A stretch of 64,000 nucleotides of DNA, taken from DATCHW01 sp036508135. GTDB taxonomy: Bacteria > Bacteroidota > Ignavibacteria > Tepidaquicellales > Tepidaquicellaceae. Shown here in pieces: positions 51,787-60,645 of this stretch (positions are counted from its first letter, which is position 1; every line of letters starts with the position of its first letter). Below the pieces are notes generated by a model. That model was not told the origin of the DNA and did not search any database. It saw nothing but the letters and a program-made list of their open reading frames with translations. The stretch is from positions 1 through 64,000 of the forward strand of contig DATCHW010000013.1 in assembly GCA_036508135.1 (NCBI GenBank). The letters run 5' to 3'. A program made the position numbers and the translations under genes.

Positions 51787-52608
51787 TTATAATTTTTCTT
51801 TGATTCTGATTTCTGTTTTCGGATGCGCAACGTTAATTCCTTCTTTACGGAATTCTTTAAGTAATTCATAATTCACGTAACTCCTGATTTCGCCATATGC
51901 TGTTTGCTCTTTTATCCAGACCCAAAGTTTTAGTTTAATTCCATATTCGATTAATTCACTTACTGCTACGGATGGTACGGGATCTTTTAATACCTTCGGA
52001 TGAGTTTCTGCAATCTTAAGCAAAATGCTTTTCACTTTTTCTATATCTTCATCATAATTTATGATTACCGGAATATCAATCTGTGTATTTTCGTAATAAC
52101 TGCGGTTAATTACTTTCTGTTCAAGAATTCTTGAATTCGGAATAATAATAGTAACTCCGCCCAGAGTATTTATTCTTGTACTTCTTGCGGCAATTGCAGT
52201 GACGGTTCCCAGTATTCCGTCAACTTCTATAAAGTCCCCTTCCTTGATAGGTCTCTCGAAAAGAATGATGATACCGCTAACCCAGTTATTGACTATATTC
52301 TGAATGCCGAATCCGATTCCTATAAGCAGAGCCGCTCCTCCGGCAAATAAGCCGGTGACAGGAATTCCTGCCACACCGAGTGCGATGAGGACACCAATAA
52401 CTAAAATTAAATATGTCAGAATGCTTGTATATGCTTTTGCAACACCCTCGTTAATATTGTGCCGCGGAAAAACTTTTTTCAATAATATTTTTTTGTTAAT
52501 TGCAGCAACTATTATAATAATCAGCAGTATAATCGCAAATAATAATATTGATAAAAGCGTAATAACGCTTTCACCGATATGAAACAGAGGTTTATCAAGG
52601 ATATCCAT
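51787..52608 (-). CDS. Small-conductance mechanosensitive channel (MscS family)
   Basis: A 273-residue MscS channel. Three membrane helices; the pore helix is AGGAALLIGIGFGIQNIVNNWVSGIIILFERPIKEGDFIEV (about 92-132), followed by the beta domain (RSTRINTLGGVTIIIPNS) and the alpha/beta C-terminus. It opens under membrane tension to release solutes. Confidence 0.92.
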   Translation of the reverse strand: MDILDKPLFHIGESVITLLSILLFAIILLIIIIVAAINKKILLKKVFPRHNINEGVAKAYTSILTYLILVIGVLIALGVAGIPVTGLFAGGAALLIGIGFGIQNIVNNWVSGIIILFERPIKEGDFIEVDGILGTVTAIAARSTRINTLGGVTIIIPNSRILEQKVINRSYYENTQIDIPVIINYDEDIEKVKSILLKIAETHPKVLKDPVPSVAVSELIEYGIKLKLWVWIKEQTAYGEIRSYVNYELLKEFRKEGINVAHPKTEIRIKEKL

Positions 52609-53091
52609 AAAATTAAATTAATTTGGTTTAATATATGCTGAATTACAAAAAGTTTAAATTCAAATCAATAGTGAATCGTGATTTATAGGATTCAGGGATT
52701 TACAGTATAGACAAAAAACAAACGACAAATCTTTAACACGGAGGCACGGCGTAGCAAAGCAACAAACAAAAAGAACTTTTATATCTGCAACACTAAGGCT
52801 ACGAAGGTCACGAAGAATCCCGATACACTTCGTTATCGGGACTATGCTTCGCACAGAATGAAACTTATTTTATAGTTTATAAGAACAAAATAACTTAGCA
52901 TTAATGTAAAAATTACTATAAATATTTCTTGAAAAGTTTGCTAAAAAAACAACCTTTTATTCTGTAATAGCATGGAGAAAACGGAGGTTAGAATAAAAGG
53001 AAAATTATTAATTACTGATTATTAATTACTAATTTTATTCTGATTTCTTAATTCATTGAAAACGAATGATATAAAAGGTAATTTTTCCTGT
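52609..53091. other. Repeat-derived intergenic region
   Basis: About 480 bases without a convincing gene. It contains a CCCGATA...TATCGGG palindrome (52819-52840) followed by ACTATGCTTCGCACAG, and an ACGGAGGCACGGCG motif. These resemble the other intergenic repeats of the window. The promoter of der presumably lies at the right end. Confidence 0.6.
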
Positions 53092-54456
53092 ATGGAAAAT
53101 GTAGTGGCAATCGTAGGAAGACCCAATGTAGGTAAATCAACTCTGTTCAACCGAATCATAGGAAGACGTGTTGCAATAGTGCATCCCGAAAGCGGAGTAA
53201 CGCGTGACAGGAATTACGGCGAAGCAGACTGGCTCGGAAGGAAATTTTTCCTGATTGATACAGGCGGATTTGTACCGCATTCCGATGAACCTTTTGATAA
53301 GGCGATACGCGTACAGATAAAAATTGCTTTATCCGAGGCGGATAAAATTCTTTTTGTTGTGGAAGGCACAACAGGCGTTCACCCTGCCGATATTGAAATT
53401 GCAAATCTTATCCGTAAAAACTCCGGCAAGAAAGAAGTGATTTTAGCCGTAAATAAAATTGATAATAACGAGAAAGATATCGATAAGATTGATTTCTATA
53501 AACTCGGACTCGGAGAACCTTATACTATATCGGCTCTTTCCGGAAGAAATGTGGCAGACCTTCTCGATATAGTCACGATTGATTTCGAGGAGAAAGAGGA
53601 AATAGAAGATACAAGAATTAAATTTTCAATTGTAGGAAGACCTAACGCCGGGAAATCTTCCATAGCTAATGCAATCCTTAACGAAGACCGCAATATAGTC
53701 ACGGATATTCCCGGTACCACACGCGACTCAATTGATTCCGTTATAAAATATTTCGGTGAAGATATAGTTATCATCGATACAGCCGGTCTGAGAAAAAAAA
53801 GTAAAATCAGCCAGAAAGAGTCTCTTGAATTTTTTTCCACAGTAAGGACATACAAAGCAATCAAGCGCAGCGATGTGGTGATACTTGTGGTTGATGCCAC
53901 ACTTATTTTCGAGGCATTCGAGAACGTATCGGATATCAAGTCATCTTTTTTTAAACTTGACAAGCAGGATACAAGAATTATCGAAGAAGTAATAAAATAT
54001 AAAAAAGGATTGCTGATAGTCATAAATAAATGGGACCTTATTGAAAAAGATTCAAAGACAGCAAAACTTATCGAGAACAAAATCACCGAACACTTAAAGA
54101 GTTTTAATTTTTTAAAATTTATATTCATCTCTGCAACTACAAAGCAGAGAATTCATAAGGTGCTTGAAGAAGCGAAGAATATTTACGACGAAAGAAATAA
54201 AACCGTAAAAACAAGCAGTCTTAATGAAATATTACTTCCTGAAATAAGGACTACCCCTCCTTCATCATCGAGGGGCAAGGAAGCAAAAATAAACTATATT
54301 ACGCAGATAAAAGCATCTCCGCCCGTGATTGCATTTTTTGTAAACGATCCGAAGCTCATCAGCGAAAATTATAAAAAATTTCTGGAGAGAAAAGTCAGGG
54401 AAAATTTTGGCTTTATGGGTGTTCCGCTTACCCTCGTTTTTAAAAAGAAAAATTAA
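53092..54456 (+). CDS. der: Ribosome biogenesis GTPase Der (EngA)
   Basis: About 454 residues. Two tandem G domains (GRPNVGKST and GRPNAGKSS; NKID and NKWD) and a C-terminal KH-like domain (KINYITQIKASPPVIAFFVNDP). It acts in 50S maturation. I chose ATG 53092 (MENVVAIVG) over the TTG at 53056. In the second G domain, between VDA and KQD, about 15 extra residues (TLIFEAFENVSDIKSSFF) interrupt the usual spacing. Confidence 0.95.
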   Translation: MENVVAIVGRPNVGKSTLFNRIIGRRVAIVHPESGVTRDRNYGEADWLGRKFFLIDTGGFVPHSDEPFDKAIRVQIKIALSEADKILFVVEGTTGVHPADIEIANLIRKNSGKKEVILAVNKIDNNEKDIDKIDFYKLGLGEPYTISALSGRNVADLLDIVTIDFEEKEEIEDTRIKFSIVGRPNAGKSSIANAILNEDRNIVTDIPGTTRDSIDSVIKYFGEDIVIIDTAGLRKKSKISQKESLEFFSTVRTYKAIKRSDVVILVVDATLIFEAFENVSDIKSSFFKLDKQDTRIIEEVIKYKKGLLIVINKWDLIEKDSKTAKLIENKITEHLKSFNFLKFIFISATTKQRIHKVLEEAKNIYDERNKTVKTSSLNEILLPEIRTTPPSSSRGKEAKINYITQIKASPPVIAFFVNDPKLISENYKKFLERKVRENFGFMGVPLTLVFKKKN

Positions 54457-54477
54457 ACTTTATTATTCATAAGTCTT

Positions 54478-56007
54478 ATGATTACAGAAGTATTCACAGC
54501 TGCTACATTCGGCGTCGATGCTTATATAGTAAGGGTTGAGACTCACATCGATCCCGGAATGCACAATTTTTCAGTGGTTGGCTTACCTGATAATGCAGTG
54601 AAAGAATCACGTGACAGAGTGATGGCAGCAATCAAAAATACAGGATTATTTTTCCCGTTTGTAAAAAGAGTCACAATTAACCTTTCCCCGGCGGACATTA
54701 AAAAAGAAGGTTCGGGTTTCGATTTACCTATTGCAATCGGAATAATATGCGAGACAAATCAGGTGAAACCGGATAAGGTGAAAGACTACGTTTTCGCAGG
54801 AGAACTTTCTCTTGACGGAAGGCTCCGCAAAATTCCCGGAGTCCTGCCCATTGCACTGGAAGCCAGAAGAAAAGAATTCAAAGGAATCATTCTCCCTATC
54901 GAGAATGCCAAAGAAGCTGCGATTGTGGAAGGGCTTGACGTATTTCCGTTTGAAACGGTTCAGGAGGTTCTCGGTTTCCTGAACGATGAAATTATTCCCG
55001 AACCATACAAATTAAATTCACGTGAGATTTTCGAACAGCAAAATTTTTATGCGGTGGATTTTTCGGATGTGAAAGGTCAGGCAGATGTGAAAAGGGGTCT
55101 TGAGGTTGCAGCCGCAGGCGGACACAATATAATTATGATAGGTCTCCCGGGCTCGGGGAAAAGTATGCTTGCAAAGCGCCTCCCTACAATACTTCCGCCG
55201 CTTACGCTCGATGAAGCACTTGAAACGACAAAGATACATTCAATAGCAGGCTTGCTTCCGCCCGATACATCACTGATATCCACCAGACCTTTCCGCTCCC
55301 CTCACCATACAGCGAGCGACGTTTCAATTGTAGGCGGGGGTTCGAATGCCAAGCCCGGCGAGATTTCATTTGCCCATAACGGAATTTTATTTCTCGACGA
55401 ATTAACCGAATTCAAAAAGAACGTGCTTGAAGTTATGCGCCAGCCGCTCGAAGACAGAGTGGTTACAATTTCGCGTTCAAAAATTACCGTACAGTATCCC
55501 TGTAATTTTATGCTCGTAGCGGCAATGAATCCCTCGCCTGCCGGCAATATCAAAGAGCAGGAAATGTACAGCGATAATCAGCTCCAGAAAAACCTGATGA
55601 AAATTTCCGGTCCGATACTTGACAGAATAGATATTCATATTCACGTTAATCCTGTGAATTATCAGGAACTCTCCAGCAAAGCAGATTCCGAGAAATCCGA
55701 AAAGGTTAGAGAAAGAGTCATTAAAGCGAGAGAAATTCAAATAAAAAGATTCTCGTCGATTCAAGGAGTCTATTCAAATTCCAATATGTCATCAAAAGAT
55801 ATCAAGGAATTTTGCAGTATTGATTCTGATTGCGAGAACCTGATGAAAATGGCAATCACAAGACTCGGGCTATCTGCTAGAGCGTATGACAGAATACTGA
55901 AAGTAAGCAGAACGATAGCAGACCTTGCCGGAGATGAAAAACTAAAACCCGCACACATCAGCGAAGCGATACAGTACAGGAGCCTTGACCGGACAGGATG
56001 GATGTGA
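54478..56007 (+). CDS. comM: YifB/ComM-family Mg-chelatase-like AAA ATPase
   Basis: A 509-residue protein with N-terminal ChlI-like domain (HNFSVVGLPDNAVKESRDRV), Walker A GLPGSGKS (about 221-228), Walker B ILFLDELTEF, and the Mg_chelatase C-terminal domain (FCSIDSDCENLMKMAITRLGLSARAYDRILKVSRTIADL). ComM is a branch-migration helicase in natural transformation of proteobacteria; the same role here is inference. Follows der by 21 bases. Confidence 0.92.
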   Translation: MITEVFTAATFGVDAYIVRVETHIDPGMHNFSVVGLPDNAVKESRDRVMAAIKNTGLFFPFVKRVTINLSPADIKKEGSGFDLPIAIGIICETNQVKPDKVKDYVFAGELSLDGRLRKIPGVLPIALEARRKEFKGIILPIENAKEAAIVEGLDVFPFETVQEVLGFLNDEIIPEPYKLNSREIFEQQNFYAVDFSDVKGQADVKRGLEVAAAGGHNIIMIGLPGSGKSMLAKRLPTILPPLTLDEALETTKIHSIAGLLPPDTSLISTRPFRSPHHTASDVSIVGGGSNAKPGEISFAHNGILFLDELTEFKKNVLEVMRQPLEDRVVTISRSKITVQYPCNFMLVAAMNPSPAGNIKEQEMYSDNQLQKNLMKISGPILDRIDIHIHVNPVNYQELSSKADSEKSEKVRERVIKAREIQIKRFSSIQGVYSNSNMSSKDIKEFCSIDSDCENLMKMAITRLGLSARAYDRILKVSRTIADLAGDEKLKPAHISEAIQYRSLDRTGWM

Positions 56008-56048
56008 GAAAAATTAAAATTCAAAAATCAAAAATTAAAAAAACAATA

Positions 56049-56090
56049 GGTCGGACAACCCTATTCCGATTTATTGGGATTCCTGTCTGA
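56049..56090. repeat. GTCGGACA...TGTCTGAC palindromic repeat
   Basis: GTCGGACA (56049-56056) and TGTCTGAC (56083-56090) are near-inverted copies around ATTCCGATTTATTGGGATT. It lies in the 56008-56294 gap before the second T9SS array, which otherwise shows no gene I can support. Confidence 0.6.
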
Positions 56091-56294
56091 CGATAAAAAG
56101 CGGTATCAAATTATTGAATATAAAAATAACTATGGTAATTTAAAAAGAATTACTTTAGATTTTCATAAAAAACAGGAGGGGCACGAAATGAAAAAAGGTG
56201 TAATTTGTGCCGATAAGAGATTTATTCTTGATAATATACTATTACCTATTCTACCCTTAACCATTTCCGGTTTTACCAAAATAATTTTTCTATT

Positions 56295-57560
56295 ATGAAA
56301 AAAATAATTTTCACATTACTCATTATTCATTTTTCGTTAATAATTGCGAATGCACAATGGGTATCGCAAAATTCCGGAACAACAAATGATCTTTTTTCTA
56401 TTTACTTTCGTGATTCTCAAACAGGTTGGTCGGCGGGATGGTCAGGGTCGATAATCAAAACAACAAACGGGGGAGAGAATTGGATTTCTCAAATAAGTAA
56501 TTCGTCGAATAATTTACGTTCTGTTTATTTTGTTGATAATCAAGCGGGTTGGGTTGTTGGAAGTTGGGGAACGATTCTCAAGACAACAAATAGCGGAATA
56601 AATTGGAGTTCTCAAATAAGCGGAATCACTGATTATTTATTTTCTGAATATTTTGTTAACTCTCAAACCGGCTGGACAGTGGGTAGCTATGGAACAATAC
56701 TGAAAACAACTACTGGAGGTTCAAATTGGTTTAGTCAATCCCTCAATTTGTATGATTTCTTTTATACTGTTTATTTTATTGACGCTCAAATTGGCTGGAC
56801 TGTAGGTGGTTACGATCATGGCACGACTAAAAATGGCTCAGTTTACAAGACTACTAATGGAGGAATTAACTGGGTTCCACAAATTAATGGGTTAAATAAT
56901 ATATTATTTTCAATTTATTTCATTAATTCCCAGTCAGGCTGGGTTGTAGGCAATGGTGGAAATATCCTAATCACTACTAATGGAGGAACAAATTGGAACT
57001 TTCAAGTAAGTGGTACATATCAAAATTTTTATTCTGTTTACTTTTCTAATGCTCAAGTAGGTTGGACTGTTGGTTATAATGGAATAGTTTTAAAAACTAA
57101 TAATGGAGGAGGTAACTGGAATACTCAAACTACTATTACAAATAATACTCTTTGGAATATAAATTTCATAAGTTTAAATAATGGCTGGATTGTCGGAGAC
57201 GGGGGAACAATACTCAGAACAACAAATGGAGGGAATGTCTTCATAGGAAAAACAAATTCCGATATTCCTAATAAATATTTTTTGTCACAAAACTATCCCA
57301 ATCCATTCAATCCGGTGACGAAGATTAGGTTTGAAATACCTTCTAATGGATTCCCGACAAAAACATTCGGGAATGACAGGGTGGTTTTAATAGTTTATGA
57401 TTTGCTCGGAAAAGAAATTACAACACTTGTAAATGAAAAATTACAACCCGGGACTTATGAAGTAACATTTGATGGGAGCAATTTACCCTCAGGAATTTAT
57501 TTTTATCAGCTGAGAGCGGGAGATTTTATAGAGACAAAAAAATTAATCTTACTTAAATAA
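56295..57560 (+). CDS. Ycf48-like propeller with T9SS sorting domain (array 2, gene 1)
   Basis: A 421-residue protein with a signal peptide (1-20, ending IANAQ). Seven repeats of the type VYFVDNQAGWVVGSWGTILKTTNSGINW show a Ycf48/Hcf136-like seven-bladed propeller. The sorting domain (LSQNYPNPFNPVTKIRFEIP) contains SNGFPTKTFGNDRV. Its DNA is nearly identical to the matching part of the next two genes. Confidence 0.86.
   Translation: MKKIIFTLLIIHFSLIIANAQWVSQNSGTTNDLFSIYFRDSQTGWSAGWSGSIIKTTNGGENWISQISNSSNNLRSVYFVDNQAGWVVGSWGTILKTTNSGINWSSQISGITDYLFSEYFVNSQTGWTVGSYGTILKTTTGGSNWFSQSLNLYDFFYTVYFIDAQIGWTVGGYDHGTTKNGSVYKTTNGGINWVPQINGLNNILFSIYFINSQSGWVVGNGGNILITTNGGTNWNFQVSGTYQNFYSVYFSNAQVGWTVGYNGIVLKTNNGGGNWNTQTTITNNTLWNINFISLNNGWIVGDGGTILRTTNGGNVFIGKTNSDIPNKYFLSQNYPNPFNPVTKIRFEIPSNGFPTKTFGNDRVVLIVYDLLGKEITTLVNEKLQPGTYEVTFDGSNLPSGIYFYQLRAGDFIETKKLILLK
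57348..57384. repeat. In-frame repeat insert (GGATTCCCG...CGGGAATGACA class)
   Basis: GGATTCCCGACAAAAACATT followed by CGGGAATGACAGGGTGG. ATTCCCGA and TCGGGAAT pair. Encodes GFPTKTFGNDRVV. Confidence 0.8.
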
Positions 57561-57568
57561 AATTTTGT

Positions 57569-58531
57569 ATGATGAAAAAGATAAAATTCTTTATAATAAT
57601 TTTCTTTATGCTTTTGTTTGTTAGGAATAGTCTTTTCGCATTAGATACTCTTTCGATCAGGTACTTTCCTTTGCATATCGGGAATTTTTGGGTATATCAA
57701 GGGAACGAATGGTCTTTTGGAGGGGGAAGTTATTATTGGGTTGAAAAATTTACAGCGGTTTTTAGTAGAAGTGTTAATAATCATTTATATTATTATTTAA
57801 ACTCTTCTAATTCAAGTCTATTTAATGGTTATTACAGGGTAGATAGTATAACAGGAAGCGTTTACAGATATGATTCAACCGGTTCTTGTCCTAATTATTT
57901 AAATGAAAAATTAATTGATAGTCTTGCTGCTATAAACGGCGATACTGTAAGAAATTGTGGTTCCGGAAGTTACATATGCCTCGGTACTTCAAGCTATGCA
58001 ATATTCGGTGATACAACTATTAGAAAAACCTACGAATATTCTTGGTCAAATCCCTATGCCGGGGGAGGATATTCCAAAAGTTATATCCGTAGATACGGAT
58101 TTCGTAATTACAGTAATCAGGGTTATGGTGGCGGGGGTTTTGGAGGTTATAGTTTGACTTTAAAAGGATGCAAAATTAACGGTGTGGTATATGGAGACAC
58201 GTCACTAACAAATGTATATGAGTTAAATTATAACATTCCGGGTTCATTTAATTTATCTCAGAACTATCCAAATCCATTTAATCCGGTGACGAAGATTAGG
58301 TTTGAAATACCTTCTAATGGATTCCCGACAAAAACATTCGGGAATGACAGGGTGGTTTTAATAGTTTATGATTTGCTCGGAAAAGAAATTACGACACTTG
58401 TCGATGAACAATTACAGCCGGGAACTTATGAAGTTACATTTGATGGGAGCAATTTACCATCAGGGGTTTATTTTTATCAGCTGAGAGCGGGAAATTTTAT
58501 AGAGACAAAAAAATTAATCTTGCTTAAATGA
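57569..58531 (+). CDS. Short secreted protein with T9SS sorting domain (array 2, gene 2)
   Basis: A 320-residue protein. Signal peptide about 1-24 (ending LFALD). The body (25-225) starts LSIRYFPLHIGNFWVYQGNEW, a phrase common to small FCB surface proteins of unknown role, and has a glycine/tyrosine-rich part (GYGGGGFGGYS). The sorting domain with SNGFPTKTFGNDRV is nearly identical in DNA to that of the gene before. Its stop overlaps the next start (ATGA). Confidence 0.82.
   Translation: MMKKIKFFIIIFFMLLFVRNSLFALDTLSIRYFPLHIGNFWVYQGNEWSFGGGSYYWVEKFTAVFSRSVNNHLYYYLNSSNSSLFNGYYRVDSITGSVYRYDSTGSCPNYLNEKLIDSLAAINGDTVRNCGSGSYICLGTSSYAIFGDTTIRKTYEYSWSNPYAGGGYSKSYIRRYGFRNYSNQGYGGGGFGGYSLTLKGCKINGVVYGDTSLTNVYELNYNIPGSFNLSQNYPNPFNPVTKIRFEIPSNGFPTKTFGNDRVVLIVYDLLGKEITTLVDEQLQPGTYEVTFDGSNLPSGVYFYQLRAGNFIETKKLILLK
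58319..58355. repeat. In-frame repeat insert (GGATTCCCG class)
   Basis: Identical to the 57348-57384 copy and embedded in a 113-base identical block (57309-57421 and 58280-58392). Confidence 0.8.
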
Positions 58532-60645
58532 AAAAGATTATTTTTACAATTATTATTCATTATTTCCCGATTCGGAGACTCATCGGGATTTCGCTTTGCT
58601 CAACATTGCTGTTAGGAAATTGTTATGCACAGTGGGAGCAGACGAATGGACCTTATGGAGGATGGGTTAGTTCAATAGCTGTATCAGGAAACAATATATT
58701 TGTTGGAACTGAAAATGGTGTTTACTATTCCACCAATAATTGTGAAAACTGGACGCAAGTTAACAGTGGATTATCAAATACAGATATATATTCAATTGGT
58801 ATTTATGGGACAAAAGTATTTACAGGCACATCATCTACCGGAGTTTTTGAATCTACAAATTGGGGATTAAACTGGACTTCGGTATTCGATTTATCAAATA
58901 AGCAAGTTAGAGCTTTTGCATCAGACGGAACGAATATTTACGCTGGAACATCATTTAATGGAATATATAAATCAACTAATAACGGAGCGAATTGGTTTAC
59001 TGTCAACAACGGAATTAATACGTATAATCGGATTACGGCACTAACTGCATCGGGGTCATATATATTCGCAGGAAGCCAGGGCAATGGAGTTTACGTTTCG
59101 GGAAACGGTGGTTCCAGCTGGTCACCGGTAAATAATGGTATCACAAATTTATATATTTATTCACTTGCCTCATCCGGTATAAATATTTATGCTGCAAGTA
59201 TGGGAGATGGTGGTGTCTATTTTTCCTCTAACTATGGCACATCATGGGTAACAATAAATAATGGTCTAACATCAACTATGATTAATACGATTGATGTATC
59301 AGGAACCATAATTTTTGCGGGTAATGATTATGGCATTTTTCGCTCCACAAATAATGGCTCAAACTGGACATCTGTAAAATCCGACCTTACCACTTATCCT
59401 ATTAATATTTTAAAATTTAAGAATTCAAATATTTTAGCCGGTTCAGCTTTTGGTGGAGTTTTTCTTTCTACAAATAACGGTACAAATTGGCTGCAAAAGG
59501 GATTTAATTTGCAATACATTCCGTGTTTAAAAGTCATCGGAACAAATATATTCGCAGGAACCTCAAGATGCGGCATTTATTCATCTTCAAACAATGGAAA
59601 TAACTGGATAAATATCGGATTACCCGATTTAAGTATTGAAGCAATTACAGGCTCCGGTTCATATATATTTGCAGGGGATTGGGGGACAGGTGTTTATCGA
59701 ACTTCTAATTATGGTCAAAATTGGATTTCAATTAACAATGGATTAGCCGGCTTACTTATATATGCTATTGAATCTCAAGGTTCAAATATATTTGTAAGTA
59801 ATGGGCCTGTATTTCGTTCAACTAATTTTGGTCAAAATTGGGTTAATGCAAATAATGGAATAAATAATCAAGCAGTATATGTTATTACGGCTTCCGATTC
59901 AAGTATTTTCGCAGGTACGGATACTACTATATTCATTTCTACAAATTATGGTGCAAGCTGGAATCGAAAAAATAATGGTCTTCCTTCTTCGTGGATTAGA
60001 GCAATCGTTTGCTCAGGTATATACACCTTCGCCGGAACTTGGGGAAATGGGATTTTTCTTTCCACGAACAAAGGAGACACTTGGACAAACTTGAATAGTT
60101 CTTTAACAGGGTCATATATTAATGATATTTCAATATCAGGTTTGAATATTATTATTTCTTCCTCAAATGGTATTTTTGTTTCTACAAATAACGGAACAAA
60201 CTGGTTACAAAGAAGCCAGGGGATTGAAGGCAAGATTGTTTATAATTTATGCATTTCAAATGGATATGTTTTTGCGGGAACTCAAAATAATTCTGTGTGG
60301 CGTCGTGCATTATCAGAAATAATGGGGATACAAAATATTTCATCGAAAGTACCCGACAAATATTCTGTATCCCAAAATTATCCGAACCCCTTCAATCCGG
60401 TGACGAAGATTAGGTTTGAAATACCTTTTAATGGATTCCCGATAAAAACATTCGGGAATGACAGGGTGGTTTTAATAGTTTATGATTTGCTCGGAAAAGA
60501 AATTACAACACTTGTAAATGAAAAATTACAACCCGGGACTTATGAAGTAACTTTTGACGGTAGTAATCTGCCGAGTGGCATATATTTCTATAAATTAACT
60601 TCCGGAAAATATTCGGAGTCGAGAAAATTAGTTTTATTAAAATGA
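58528..60645 (+). CDS. Long Asp-box propeller with T9SS sorting domain (array 2, gene 3)
   Basis: A 705-residue protein. The signal peptide is unusual: MKKIIFTIIIHYF is followed by PIRRLIGISLCST before LLLGNCYAQ, the middle part being encoded by a palindromic repeat. Thirteen STNNGxNW-type motifs plus the closing SVWRRALSE indicate two seven-bladed propellers. The sorting domain has FNGFPIKTFGNDRV. Start and stop overlap neighbours by ATGA, giving a coupled run of three genes. Confidence 0.85.
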   Translation: MKKIIFTIIIHYFPIRRLIGISLCSTLLLGNCYAQWEQTNGPYGGWVSSIAVSGNNIFVGTENGVYYSTNNCENWTQVNSGLSNTDIYSIGIYGTKVFTGTSSTGVFESTNWGLNWTSVFDLSNKQVRAFASDGTNIYAGTSFNGIYKSTNNGANWFTVNNGINTYNRITALTASGSYIFAGSQGNGVYVSGNGGSSWSPVNNGITNLYIYSLASSGINIYAASMGDGGVYFSSNYGTSWVTINNGLTSTMINTIDVSGTIIFAGNDYGIFRSTNNGSNWTSVKSDLTTYPINILKFKNSNILAGSAFGGVFLSTNNGTNWLQKGFNLQYIPCLKVIGTNIFAGTSRCGIYSSSNNGNNWINIGLPDLSIEAITGSGSYIFAGDWGTGVYRTSNYGQNWISINNGLAGLLIYAIESQGSNIFVSNGPVFRSTNFGQNWVNANNGINNQAVYVITASDSSIFAGTDTTIFISTNYGASWNRKNNGLPSSWIRAIVCSGIYTFAGTWGNGIFLSTNKGDTWTNLNSSLTGSYINDISISGLNIIISSSNGIFVSTNNGTNWLQRSQGIEGKIVYNLCISNGYVFAGTQNNSVWRRALSEIMGIQNISSKVPDKYSVSQNYPNPFNPVTKIRFEIPFNGFPIKTFGNDRVVLIVYDLLGKEITTLVNEKLQPGTYEVTFDGSNLPSGIYFYKLTSGKYSESRKLVLLK
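58566..58602. repeat. Palindromic repeat inside a signal peptide
   Basis: CCCGATTCGGAGACTCATCGGGAT then TTCGCTTTGCTCA, related to the intergenic copy at 21112-21151. It encodes residues about 13-25 of the T9SS protein, between two halves of a normal signal sequence. Confidence 0.85.
60433..60469. repeat. In-frame repeat insert (GGATTCCCG class)
   Basis: GGATTCCCGATAAAAACATT followed by CGGGAATGACAGGGTGG, one base different from the copies at 57348 and 58319. Confidence 0.8.

Noticed and set aside
53520..54128. Antisense open frame over der
   Set aside because: Composition mirrors the GTPase coding strand; no start signal or family match.
54230..54300. Repeat insertion in Der near CCCCTCC...GAGGGG
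   Set aside because: The encoded PPSSSRGK segment aligns with the normal PPPSVRGK linker of Der, so it is ordinary coding sequence.
56074..56298. Open frame of 74 codons upstream of array 2
   Set aside because: It starts within a palindromic repeat, has no ribosome-binding site, no recognisable fold, and runs into the start of the next gene.
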